From NCBI GenBank assembly GCA_015680685.1, contig MNCI01038320.1:96039-160038 (forward strand): a DNA stretch of 64,000 bases, written 5' to 3'. Position 1 is the stretch's first letter. Every line of letters starts with the position of its first letter. This DNA is from Gnetum montanum (Eukaryota > Streptophyta > Gnetopsida > Gnetales > Gnetaceae). Position numbers and translations under genes: made by a program. Below the pieces are notes generated by a model. It ran no database searches and was not told the DNA's origin. It worked only from the letters and a program-made list of their open reading frames with translations. This document shows positions 21,594 to 32,410 of the stretch, piece after piece.

Positions 21594-24500
21594 ATGGCTG
21601 GCAAATACAAAATAAAGAAGTTCAATGGAAGCAACTTCACATTGTGGAAAATGAAGATACAAGCAATTTTGTGTAAAGATAATTACCTAGCGGCTATTGG
21701 AGAAAGGCTGTGAGAGGTCACAAATGACAACAACTGGAATGAAATGGATGGTAATGCTATTGCCAATTTACACTTGGCACTAGCAGATGGAGTTATTTCA
21801 AGTATTGCAGAGAAGAAGATGGTGAAGGAAATATGGGACACTCAGACAAAGTTGTAAGAGGCTAAATCACTCCACAACAAAATCTTTTTGAAGAGAAGAC
21901 TTTACACTCTTCGTATGGTAGAAACCTTATTGGTAACTGACCATATTAATACCCTAAATACTTTATTTGTTCAACTCACATCATTGGGTTATAAAGTAGA
22001 TGCAAGTGAATGTGCAGAAATTCTACTTCAAAATCTACCTAATTCATATGATCAATCATCATTAACTTGACCAACAATGTCCTTATGGATGATCTTGTCT
22101 TCGACAAGGTTGTAGCTATGGTTCTTGAAGAAGAAAGTCAATGCAAGAACAAGGAAGATAGGTTGGCAAATAAGGCAGAGGCCTTAACAATGATGAGAGG
22201 GAGATCCATGGACCATGATCCCAATTGGAACCAAATTCATGGTAGATCCAAGTTAAGAAGCAAAAAGAAAAACATTACTTGCTACAACTATGGAAAGAGA
22301 GGACATCTAAAGAAGGAGTGTTGGAAAGAGAAGAGTAATGAAAAGACTCCTCTCAAGGGAATGTGACAAGTACCTCATATGATGATGATGTTCTATACGG
22401 TGAGGCAACTATTGCTAAAGGCAAACAGAAGCTCATTGATGCTTGGATCTTGGATTCAAGAGCAACATGGCACATGACCTCTCAAAGAGAATGGTTTCAT
22501 CATTACAAACCAATCTTAGAAGGATTTGTGTACATGGAAAATGATCATGCTTTGAAAATCACTAGTAATGGTACTATCAAGATAAAGATGTATGATGGCA
22601 CCATTCGCACCATACAAGAGGTACGACGTGTGAAGGGCCTGAAGAAAAATCTACTATCTTTAGGATAACTAGATGATGTTGGGTGTAAAACTCATATAGA
22701 GAATGGGATCTTAAAGATTACCAAAGGTGCGCTTGTGGTCATGAAGGTAGAAAAGGTTGTTGCAAATTTGTACATGCTTCTAGGGGACACACATCAAGTG
22801 GGAGAGTCTTCTATTGCATCAACTAGTTTGAAAGAAGAACTGACAATGTTGTGGCATCAAAAGCTTGGTCATATGTCAGAATAAGATTTGATGATTCTCT
22901 TTAAATAATGACTACTTCCTGGGCTCAATTTGCTACGTTTACCACTTTGTGAGCATTGTGTTACTAGTAAGCAACATAGATTAAAATTTAACACATCAAC
23001 AACTAAGAGTAAAGGCATCTTGAACTTAATGCACTTTGATGTTTGGCAAACACCAATCACTTCCCTAGGAGGAGCAAGATACTTTTTATCTTTCATTGAT
23101 GATTACTCTAGGATATTTTGGGTGTATCTAATCAAAAGGAAGGTGGGTGTCTTTTCAATCTTCAAAGTTTTTAAAGCATGGGTAAAACTTGAGTCTAAAC
23201 AAAGGATCAAGTATCTAAGGATAGATAATGGAGGAGAATATATAAGTGATAAATTTGATGCATTTTTTCAACAAGAAGGCATTAAGAGGTAGTTCATAGC
23301 AACTCACACTCCTCAAAAAAATGGAGTGGCAGAATGGATGAACATAACCTTGTTGGAAAAATCAAGATCAATGTTGAGGGCTATAAATCTAACCAAGTCA
23401 TTTTGGGTAGAAGCAATCAATACTACCTACTATTTAATCAATCGGTTTCCATCAACTATGATTGATATAAAAACACAAATGAAACTGTGGACTAGTAAGC
23501 CAGGTATTTATTCTCACCTCCATACATTTGGAAGTTTTGCATATGTGATGTACAATGACCAAGAAAGCTCAAAGTTGGACCCAAAGTCTAGAAAATGTAT
23601 CTTCTTAGGCTATGTTGATGGAGTTAAGGGATATCACCTATGGGATCCCACTACCCACAAGGTTTTCATCAACAAAGATGTGATATTTGCAGAAGATAAA
23701 ATGCAAGATAAGGGAAGGGAGATGATAGCACTTCAAAGGAGAATTTAGAGACTACTAGAATTCAGGTAGAAGATAAGACAAAAGCTAAAGATTCAATTAC
23801 TTCTAAAGCAACATCAATGTATGAAGAGAAAGAACCAATCAAGTCTGAAGCTTATGAATTCTATTGATCATCTCAGGCAAAAAGATCACTAAGTTGGCAC
23901 TCAGATTATGTTACTAAAGGTAATGTTGCATACTACCTTTTAATGGAGGATGTAGAGCCCTCAACTTTACACGAGGTACTCAAAAGTCCAAATTTTTCTT
24001 TGTACATGGCAGCAATGCAGGAGGAGATTGAAGCTTTACATAAAAACAAGACATGAGATCTTGTTACACTACCATAAGGAAGGAAGGCTATTGGAAACAA
24101 ATGGATCTACAAGATCAAACGTGATAGTAACGACCAAGTGGAGCGATATCATGCAAGATTGGTGTTAAATGGATATGCTCAAAAAGAAGGAATTGACTTC
24201 AATGAGGTATTTTCTCTTGTGGTTAGGCTTACAATAGTCAGAGTAGTCCTAGAACTGTGTGCTACATTTGACCTACATCTAGAACAACTAGATGTGAAAA
24301 CTACTTTTCTTCATGTAGATCTTGAAGAAGAGATTTCCATGCTCCAACCAAAAGGTTTTGTAGAAGAAGGCAAAGAGAACTTGGTTTGTAGGTTGAACAA
24401 ATCTCTGTAGGGTCTCAAATAGGTGCCAAGGTGTTGGTACAAGAGATTTGACTTGTATATCCCGAGCCTTGGATACAATAGACTCAATGCAAACCCTTGT

Positions 24501-25343
24501 ACATATTTCAAGAGGTTTGATGTAGATTTCATCATTTTGCTATTGTATGTGGATGACATGTTGGTTGTAGGCCCCAACAAAGAACAAATCCAAGAATTGA
24601 AGGCACAGTTGGCTAGGGAATTTGATATGAAAGACTTGGGACCAACAAATAAGATTCTAGGGATGCAAATTCATCGAGATAGAAATAATAAGAAGATTTG
24701 GCTTTCTTAGAAAAAATACTTGGGTAAGGTCTTGCAACACTTCAACATGCAAGACTGTAAGCCCATTTCTACCCCACTTCCTATTAATTTCAAATTATCC
24801 TTTGAGATGTGTCCTAGCAATGAAGTAGAGAGGAATGAGATGTCTCGAGTACTGTATGCATCACCAATGGGAAGCCTAATGTTTTCTATGATTTGTACAA
24901 GACCAAACATTGCACAAGTAGTGGGAGCAGTCAATCGATACATGGAAAATCCTAGACAAGAGCAATAGAGTATAGTTAAAAGAATCCTGAGATACATTAA
25001 GAGTACCTCAGATATTGCATTATGTTATGGAGGATCATAATTTACTATTAAAGGTTATGTGGATTCAAATTTTGCAGGTGATCTAGATAAAAGGAAATCT
25101 ACTACAGGCTATGTGTTTACACTTGTAGGGGGAGCTATAAGTTGGGTATCAAGATTGCAAACAGTAGTCACATTATCTACAACAAAAGTCAAATACATGG
25201 TAGCTACACAAGCTTGCAAGGAAGCAATTTGGATTCAAAGGTTATTGGAGGATCTTGGACACAAACAAGAGAAGATTCCTCAATTTTTTGATAGTTAGAG
25301 TGCCTTGCATATTGCAAGGAATCCAACCTTTCATTCTATTAGT
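21594..25343 (+). pseudogene. Copia 2 gag-pol pseudogene
   Basis: Gag starts at an ATG at 21594 (MAGKYKIKKFNGSNFTLWKM) and runs with stops to 22070, a UBN2-type gag. Zinc knuckle at about 22280-22325 reads CYNYGKRGHLKKEC, with the second Cys replaced by Tyr. Protease at 22363-22668 has AWILDSRATWHMT (DSG changed to DSR). Integrase at 22870-23750 includes FIDDYSRIFWVYL, LRIDNGGEY and HTPQKNGVAEW. RT at 24050-24710 has LEQLDVKTTFLH and YVDDMLVVG. RNase H at 24720-25343 has STTGYVFTLVGGAISWVS. It breaks off after ALHIARNPTFHS, before the SRTKHI block. Several stops and frameshifts make it inactive. Confidence 0.86.
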
Positions 25344-25839
25344 TAGGCAACCTTAATTCTAATGTGATTTCTACATTTGTTCTTTCATTGTATAGAAGGC
25401 CTTCCATCCATTTGCAACTCATTGTGATATGCAATGCTTATACTTCTAATTTTGAGAGAATTCTACTCCCAAATATCTATAGATATCCATAATTTCAAGT
25501 GTAATCTCCACTCATGAAAATTTGAAATATAACATCTACATGTAACAATTCCAATATCTATGAAATAAGAAAATAGCAAATCTCTAGTGAGTCTTTATTT
25601 AAGTTATTCAAGCTACTAGTGTTAGTTCTATAGAATTTTACAGTATACATGTTTAAATTACATGCATGCTAGACACATCTACTATAGTTAGGATTTATTG
25701 TCACTATGTATTTTGTACAAGTTAGTTTGTCTAATAGATCCTTTGAATTTTATAGAATGCAATTTTAATAACAAATATGAAATGCAATTTTAATAACAAT
25801 ATAAATAGGACTAAAATAGTAGTGATAATTCAAGGCTAA
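25344..25839. other. Unassigned AT-rich spacer after Copia 2
   Basis: No coding signal. A 22-23 bp unit (ATGCAATTTTAATAACAA) is repeated in tandem near 25757-25798. Confidence 0.3.
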
Positions 25840-26120
25840 AATGTCCTTCACTGCAAGTAATTCTACTACCTAGGATCAATGCTCTAATTGGATGATGACA
25901 CTGATAAAGGATATAATAACTAGGATTGAGGTAAGATGATCAAAATTGAGATAGACTAATGGTATTCTATGTGATAAATGAATCCTAATAAAATCGAAGG
26001 GAAAATTTTATAGGACAACAATGAGGTCTTCTATCTTATATGGTGGAAAATGTTGGGTAGCAGAACAAAGGCATGAATAACATTGGTGTGGCCAAAATGT
26101 GAATTCTTAGATGCATGTTA
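25840..26120 (+). pseudogene. RTE-type LINE C-terminal fragment
   Basis: Reading across frameshifts gives a decayed YLGSML motif, DDDTDKDIITRI, GILCDK and then KGKFYRTTMRSSILYGGKCW followed by AEQRHE. These are consecutive blocks near the end of plant RTE-clade reverse transcriptases (FRYLGS...GVLCDRKVP...LKGKFYRTAVRPAMLYGAECW). Only about 90 codons survive and stops are present. It lies just upstream of the PPR pseudogene. Confidence 0.7.
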
Positions 26121-26699
26121 AATGTTCTGTTATTGTGAATTGTTTTGTACTTTCTTTTTTTTTTATTGTAGTCAAATTGATTGCAATGCCCCATCAAAAA
26201 TGTTGTGTTTCATTTAAATTTCAACACATAATTTCCTTGTCTCAAAGTCATATTTTTAGTTGATACAAATGTTAGCGATGGAAGCATTATTATCAATTCA
26301 TGACTATAGTGATAAAACCATAGCAAAGGGTTTTAGCTACACAAGCAATTATTATGGTGTGAGACATGTAAAGCACAGAAGATCAACAGGAAAGGTAAAA
26401 TTTGAAATTTTGTTGTTCTAGAAGTAGGTTGAGCTACATCATAGGAGGGAAGTTTTGAAGATCCAAAACCTTTGAAGATATCCATCATATAGTTATGAAG
26501 TCTCTGTTTCATCAGGATTTAACTAACAAAACAATGCTTTTTTCAATATTAGAGTCATCAACAATCGTTTCTGTCATGCATTCATCATTTGATCTAGAAA
26601 ATATTAAGTCCTTGAATTTCTGGGAAAGCTTGATTGAACAAGTATGGTATAATCACCTGGACTTCTTCCTTCCCTTGGTGGTTTGTGAGATATTGACCA

Positions 26700-28150
26700 A
26701 AATTCACTAACAATCATTTTGTTATTGTTTATGGATTTTAGACACAACAAATACTTCTAGTTTGGAATCTAGTAGTCTTCCTCCACCTAGCACAAGACTT
26801 AAGAATCATTTTCATGGAAGTAACTTGTGGGGGAGATATTCCTCAAAAGTAAAACCTATTGCTCCAAAGTTCAAGGAAGATACCGTTGAAGATGAGAATA
26901 ATTCCAAGCCTTCTCAATTAGATTTCCCTCTTAAGGGAGATGATCTTGTAGTGTCTTTTTGAAGGGTATATTTAAAGAAGAGCTACATGAGTTCATGGAA
27001 AAATGGAAAGGTACCATTGAAATTGATGATTAAGGTTCTTGATCAAGAAATGGATTGGCAAAGAGGACTTGCCTTGCACGATTGGATGATTGAGAAAGGA
27101 AGCTATGAGCCATTCATCTATGCATACAATGTTGTTCTAAAGAGGATTTTGAAAGCCAGAGAACGGAGCCTTGCAGAGGGCCTTGTAACTGAGATGCTGA
27201 GGAAAGGTGTTTCACCTAACAATTTTACATGTTCCATTTTCATCAGCAATTATGCCAGGGCTGGTAAGTTTTAGGAAGCCTTGAAATGGTTCTGTAAAAT
27301 AGAGGAAGAAAATATTCCTGCTGACATTGTCATTTATAGTAACCTTATTGATTTAGCAAAGAGAACGAGGGATTATGATGAAGTTGTTTCACTTTATTCA
27401 AAGTTGACAGCTATGAAAATTTGCCCTGATTTAAATTTGTTTGATAAACTTATGGATGCTTTTTGTGAGGCAAAGCTATTTACTAAAGCTAGCAATCTCT
27501 TAGATGATGCAAAAGAACATGATAATCCAAATTCTGCAAATTACACCTTGCTTATGCCCAAAATGCAAAATATAAAGAGGCATTGCCTATTTTCTCAGAA
27601 ATAAAGTTAATGGACTATTCTATTAACCGCATAATGTGCAATGTAATGATCAAGGTGCATGGCAAATTAAATATGGTAGAAGAGGCAGAACTTTTTTTTA
27701 ATGTCACAGAAGGCATACGCAGAAATGCAAGGACATTTATTGCTATGCTAAAAGTGTATGAAGCACATATGTTCGGTGACGCATTTCAGTTATTTCAAAT
27801 GATGCAAAGGACGCAGTCTAAGATGAATAGTGCTACCTACAATACCATGATCAAAGTCTGCTACGGAACTTTTAATCATGAAAAAGCTGCACAACTTTTT
27901 CAACAGATGCTGGAAAAAGGAATAGAACCCAACTATGTGACATATTCTGCCCTAATTTCTATGTATGGCAAAATAGGAATAGAAGCAGTGTTCTAGAAGT
28001 TGCAGTCATCTAAAGTATAGATTGATGATGCATATATTATTGCATGATTTTGGTGTATGAAAGGGTTGCAACAGTGGGGTATGTAAATTGGTTGGCTTCA
28101 CTGCTTCAAGTCTCTAGAGATTACTCACATGAAACTGCTATTGCTTATTG
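26700..28150 (+). pseudogene. PPR protein pseudogene, N-terminal part (At5g39980-like)
   Basis: Pentatricopeptide-repeat protein relic. These proteins bind organelle RNA, each 35-residue helical repeat contacting one base. Blocks seen: DWQRGLALHDWMIEKGSYEP (about 27048-27107), AYNVVLKRILKARE, ADIVIYSNLIDLAKRTRDYD (about 27321-27380), SATYNTMIKVCYG, HEKAAQLFQQMLEKGIEPNY (about 27878-27937) and YSALISMYGK, then after frameshifts VYERVATVGYVNW and HETAIAYC up to 28150. Wording and order resemble Arabidopsis At5g39980 (a chloroplast PPR protein) as I remember it. Stops at 26960 and 27272 and frameshifts near 26990, 27580 and 28050 break it. The frame ends exactly at the left end of the long-TIR element and resumes near 32160. 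Confidence 0.85.
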
Positions 28151-29489
28151 TTGATGTGTAAATTTTGGATACACCAACACTTATGAGACTATCACCCAGG
28201 GTGCCTCCGATATGAAACGAAACCGGAATAGTCTCAGGTAAAAAGGGCTATGTGACAATAATAATAATAATAATATTTTAAAAAAAATATTGAAAACTTA
28301 AATTTAATTTTAGGATTGTTTTTTTACTAAAATAACTAAAAGCAAAATTAAATATTTGTGCAATTTTTAAAGATGACAAACAATTCAAAACAATAATTCA
28401 AATTTTATCCGCTGCAACTGCATGCAACATTCACTGTGAGCAAAAAAAGCCTCTGCCGTAGTTTCGCACCGCGACGACCTTTTTTGTTTTTTTTTTTTTT
28501 TTACAGGCAGAGAAAGACTTCTGCCGACTACTTCTCGTGTGTTTCCTGTACACGCGTAGCCATTGGCCAGCAAGCCTAAGTCTCACGTGTATGTGTGGTT
28601 GCTGTGTACGTGTGCCTGGCGTTTTCTGTAGTGTAAAGAGAGACTACTGCGCGAAAGACTTGCTGCCACCCCCCAGAGAAGAGGTTCAGAGAAGAGGTTC
28701 TGACGCACGTTACGTAGATACCAACATCCATGCCTGAGAGGCAGAGCCTCTGCTGTTGTCTCCCGCCTACCTGCGTTGTAGTGGGTACGTCTTCCTACTA
28801 CCGTCACCCACGAAACACAGTGCGCCATAGCTGCTAACTGCTGTTTGCAGCTAGGTACCTACTGGCTCAAAAGAGAAGAGGCCCCTTGATCCCTTGCCAA
28901 AAGAGAGAGAAAAGGAACTGCTATCTATCTGTTGATAGTCGCTGCCCACTGTTGGTGGTCGCGCTGTCTACTGCAGAGCTCACCTACCTCTCCCGAGCTG
29001 TTCTGAACGTTTGGAAGAGAAACCACCCCCTGTTGGTTTTCTTTGAGAGGGGATAACCTCCCTCCTCACTTTCTGGCCACTGTTTGAGAGTGCTGGCGAT
29101 CATAGGAACCCTGCGCCTGCCGTGTGTCTCACGCGTTGTCTGTGTCCTAGTTCTAGTGCACTACCGACGCATTGCGGCATTTGCTGTCACACCGGCGTTG
29201 AGAGAGAAGGCTGATGGAACGTTTGCTGGATTCTGTGGACAGAGAGAGCCAGACGCCAGTCTTGGTTTCCTCCCAGCATCCTAAAAGAGCCTGCGTCTGT
29301 CCGAAAAGAGGTCCCCTGCAGGCTCTTGCTTCCCTCCGATTTATAGCTGCCTGCGGGACAAGAAACCCGTTAACTACCGTTGTTACCATCAACTGCCATC
29401 ATGCCGCGTTAGTAACCGTGCCTCACCCATTTCTTCTATCGTGGGACCATCGCAAACAATCAGTAATAAAAAAGACCCAGGCATACATA

Positions 29490-29880
29490 CATAGGGCCTG
29501 ACCAACAGTAATAACATAACAATTGCACTTTAAATTAGTTGCAAAGTTAGATATAGAGTTGTAGAGGTAATTTCCCTACAATTACAACTTGATGTGTAAA
29601 CCTTTATTAAGATGCTTATGAGTTCATATAGTATAGTATTTGAATTTACAGGGTGATTTTTTTTTTGTGCTTATTCTTATTACCAGCAACAAGTGCCAAC
29701 GATTTTCTATATCAAAAGTTGTTATTCTTCGCATTTCACACCGTTTCAAATGTCAAATATAAGTGGTGGCAATTTTTCTACGTAACATTTGGCATGGCAA
29801 AGGTAGTTGGCAGTTAAAGGTAGTTGGCAGTTAAGGTTTAGGGTTAGGGTTTCTCCCGCAGTGCCACTACGAAGAGGAGG
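29490..29880 (+). repeat. Conserved telo-box module, copy A
   Basis: About 370-390 bp matching 46830-47190 in inverted orientation, from CATAGGGCCTGACCAACA through CACACCGTTTCAAATGTC to a telo-box TTTAGGGTTAGGGTTT at 29837-29852. A 17-bp unit (AGGTAGTTGGCAGTTAA) is tandemly doubled just before the telo-box. Confidence 0.8.
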
Positions 29881-30039
29881 GGCAGAGCCTCTTCTCCTGG
29901 CATTAAAAATCTCTCTCTCCTCCAGGCAGGAGAAGCATGAACACGGGCTTCTCGTCAACCACAGACAACACACAACGTTGTCGGCCGGGCGGCTTGTCTG
30001 TCGTAGTAGCAAACAACCTGCAGTGGTTCCAGACAGTCT

Positions 30040-30095
30040 CTAGACGGTGCATCACAGTGACGACGGTCTAGACGGTGCATCACAGTGACGACGGT
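30040..30095 (+). repeat. 28-bp perfect tandem duplication
   Basis: Two identical copies of a 28-bp unit starting CTAGACGGTGCATCACAGTG, at 30040-30067 and 30068-30095, inside the long-TIR element. Confidence 0.9.
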
Positions 30096-30638
30096 CAAGG
30101 CAGCAGACAACAACTCAAGCAAGGCCTCTTTGGAGGTGCACGCCCAGTCAATGATTGGTGCCGCGTCAACAATGACGTGGACACCGTGAGGGGTGTTGGT
30201 AGAAGTCTTTCTTTCTGTCTATAAACAGAAACCTAGCAAAGACAAGTTGCATCCACAGGAAACACATATAGCATTAACATTGTTTTATTTTTTATTTATT
30301 TGCTTTCAAACAACAGGACAGATTTTTTCTCTTTGCCATCTCCAAATGCAGAAGCAGCCCCAGTGGCAGACAACTTTTACAGTTTTCAATATTATTATTT
30401 ACATTTTATTTTGAATTATTTATTGTACTCTTTTAAATTACACAAATTATTTAAGTTTTCAATATTTTTATTAAATTTAAATTTTTTAATATTTTGTTTA
30501 AAATATTATTATTGTTGTTTTTGTCACATAGCCCTTTCCAGACTATTTCCGGGTTTCGTACCCTTAGATGCGTTCTAAGCTATAATCTCCTAAAACGAGT
30601 TTTCACATGTGTTCGCGTGTCCAAAATTTACGCATCAA

Positions 30639-32159
30639 GTCCACCAATAATTTGATTCCGAAACTCTAACAAGTTCTGGAGTTCCGGTACCAAACTAGCC
30701 AGCTTTTCTTTGTTGGTTATATAGCCCCCCGCCCCGATTTAGATTGGGTTGGGAAAGTCTCAAACTTTATCAGACCTTTCTGCAAAATATCTTTACGCAG
30801 AGGCCTCTGCTGGACTTGAGATAAGCATGCCTTCAGAAATCTGAACAAGATTAAAATCGATAGAAATGTATGATCTCTAATGGGGATGTATAATATTCAT
30901 GAATATATTGGTATGATTTGTTTCAGATTCTGCATACTGGGGTTCTGCTTGAAAGTTTTTGGTCTTTCGTTTTTACTGAGAAATGGGACATGAGTTTATC
31001 ATTTTTCATGAAACAGGGAGGTAGCATGACCATAATTTTTCATGGATGGATCTTAAAACTATGTTGAGGAAAGCAAAAGCTGTTGGATGGTTTCAACTGT
31101 CTTATGCTGCTTAGCAAATGAAGTAACATGAAATATAGGAGTCTCTGTTTCTTACAATTTGAATGCGTACTAGTTTTGAATCCTCAACCGATTCATCATC
31201 AGTGTTATGTAAAGATATATTTCGTAAAAGCATGAACCATGCACTTCATGGAACAGGTTGCTTCAATCCAGCCATGCGGCTATGGCCTTAATTTTATAAA
31301 GAGATTACATCTATCCAAAACATAAAAGGAGAAATGGAAATGGGCAAAACCGGAACAGAACGGTTTCCTTTTACGATGGGCAGCCATGGATTTTGCAGAG
31401 GAAGCACAAAACAATCAAGACACAATCTTATAGGCAACCGATATCTGTGTGCAGCGTAGCGATAGCTGATCAACTTGGGAGATCAGAAAACATTTTCACA
31501 TATGTGTTGATAATGGCTCCATGCTTAGCATGGCAAGGTTAACCTAACAGACACCAAAGGGAAGAACCATTTGGAGCTTCACCTAGGTTTGAGCGGACAC
31601 GACGGAGGGCTTTAGCGGGGAACGAGTCCCCGAGTTACCCCACAAGGCCGACGAAGTTACCCAGGGTTTGTTTTCATAATCACACTTCGGCCATACTTTT
31701 TTATGTAATCAAACTAGACACAGGTCATGATCAATAGAGCCAGGGGGGAGCAGACTGCACCAGGGGGAGGTCATGGCTCAGAGACAGATGATTTTAGGAG
31801 GCCACTATTACACATCATATTACAAGTTTGAAATACAAGTAGACTTCATGATAGTTACATTGACCAGTATAGAAAACCTGGGGCACATGGGTAGACGTAA
31901 CGGTCACAATAAGCTCATTCAGGGAATGAGCGCACAGCCTTAGACAGACACAGGAGAACGTGGGGCGACTATAGGGTACAATAAGCGTTTCCGTGAAACG
32001 CGCACAGCCACGCGACAGAGCAGCAAAACAACACTTTTGGGGTAAGCTCATTCAAAGCGTTTCCGTGAAACGCGCACTTGCAAGATAAGCAATTGACAAT
32101 ATTTACCGCGCGCTCTAGGCGAACAATTACGAGGGACGACAGGATTTTCAATAGGCAGA
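30639..32159. other. Unassigned sequence between long-TIR element and PPR 3' part
   Basis: No gene recognised. The first kilobase has ordinary composition with stops in all frames. From about 31560 it becomes GC- and CpG-rich and holds three hairpin units (described separately). Because the PPR reading frame resumes after it, at least part must be inserted, or the PPR gene was rearranged with loss of about 100 codons. Confidence 0.4.
31913..32073. repeat. Three short hairpins in repeated flanks
   Basis: Hairpin A is GCTCATTC-AGG-GAATGAGC (31913-31931). Hairpins B and C are GCGTTTC-CGT-GAAACGC (31985-32001 and 32057-32073). A and B sit in the same flanks on the minus strand (GGCTGTGC before, GCTTATTGT after) but have different, internally complementary stems. 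C is preceded by the left arm of A (GCTCATTC). Confidence 0.8.
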
Positions 32160-32410
32160 ATCATTCTTTAAAAGAAGCACAAACGCAAAATTTCTATTTG
32201 CCCAGTGATGTTCATTTTCATATGTTGAATCACTATGCTAGCAAACATGATAGGGGAGCACTAGTCACACTCTTTGAAAAACTAGAAATGGATGATAGTG
32301 TCATTGAAAAGTAACTCTATTCAACTCTTGCCCAAATATATGAAAATCTTTGGAGATATGAAGCTGCTGTTCCATTTGCTTCTCAAACTGAACTAGAAGT
32401 GTAGCAGTAA
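32160..32410 (+). pseudogene. PPR pseudogene, C-terminal part
   Basis: Open from about 32160 to a stop at 32314, then readable to about 32403. It reads YLPSDVHFHMLNHYASKHDR, then LVTLFEKLEMDD and, after a stop, LYSTLAQIYENLWRYEAA. This matches the last repeats of At5g39980-type PPR proteins (pattern F-P-D-EVHFQML-LY-S-K, then a FQRLE block). It is therefore the detached end of the gene that starts at 26.7 kb. Roughly 100 codons between the two parts are not found in the intervening 4 kb. Confidence 0.7.

Larger units (their letters stand above)
21268..25343 (+). mobile_element. Copia retrotransposon 2, 3' truncated
   Basis: Has a 5' LTR (21268-21523), PBS and complete set of decayed gag-pol domains, but homology stops inside the terminal RNase H near 25343. 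No polypurine tract or 3' LTR follows. The two Copia elements in the window are different families, since LTRs and gag do not match. Confidence 0.82.
28151..30638. mobile_element. Long-TIR DNA element, 2.5 kb, no transposase
   Basis: Ends are long imperfect inverted repeats. Left begins TTGATGTGTAAATTTTGG and the complement of the right end begins TTGATGCGTAAATTTTGG. Both then share a GAAACxCGGAA-ATAGTCT block and GGGCTATGTGACA (left about 28246-28257), and continue through AT-rich AATAATATTTTAAA to roughly 170-200 bp. The interior is GC- and CpG-rich with no transposase. Open frames of 60-95 codons on both strands overlap and look spurious. No target duplication is visible, so the superfamily (possibly MULE-like) is open. 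It splits the PPR pseudogene. Confidence 0.7.

Noticed and set aside
29084-30043. Overlapping ORFs of 66-95 codons inside the long-TIR element
   Set aside because: They overlap on both strands in CpG-rich DNA, share no motif, and are not conserved in module copy B.
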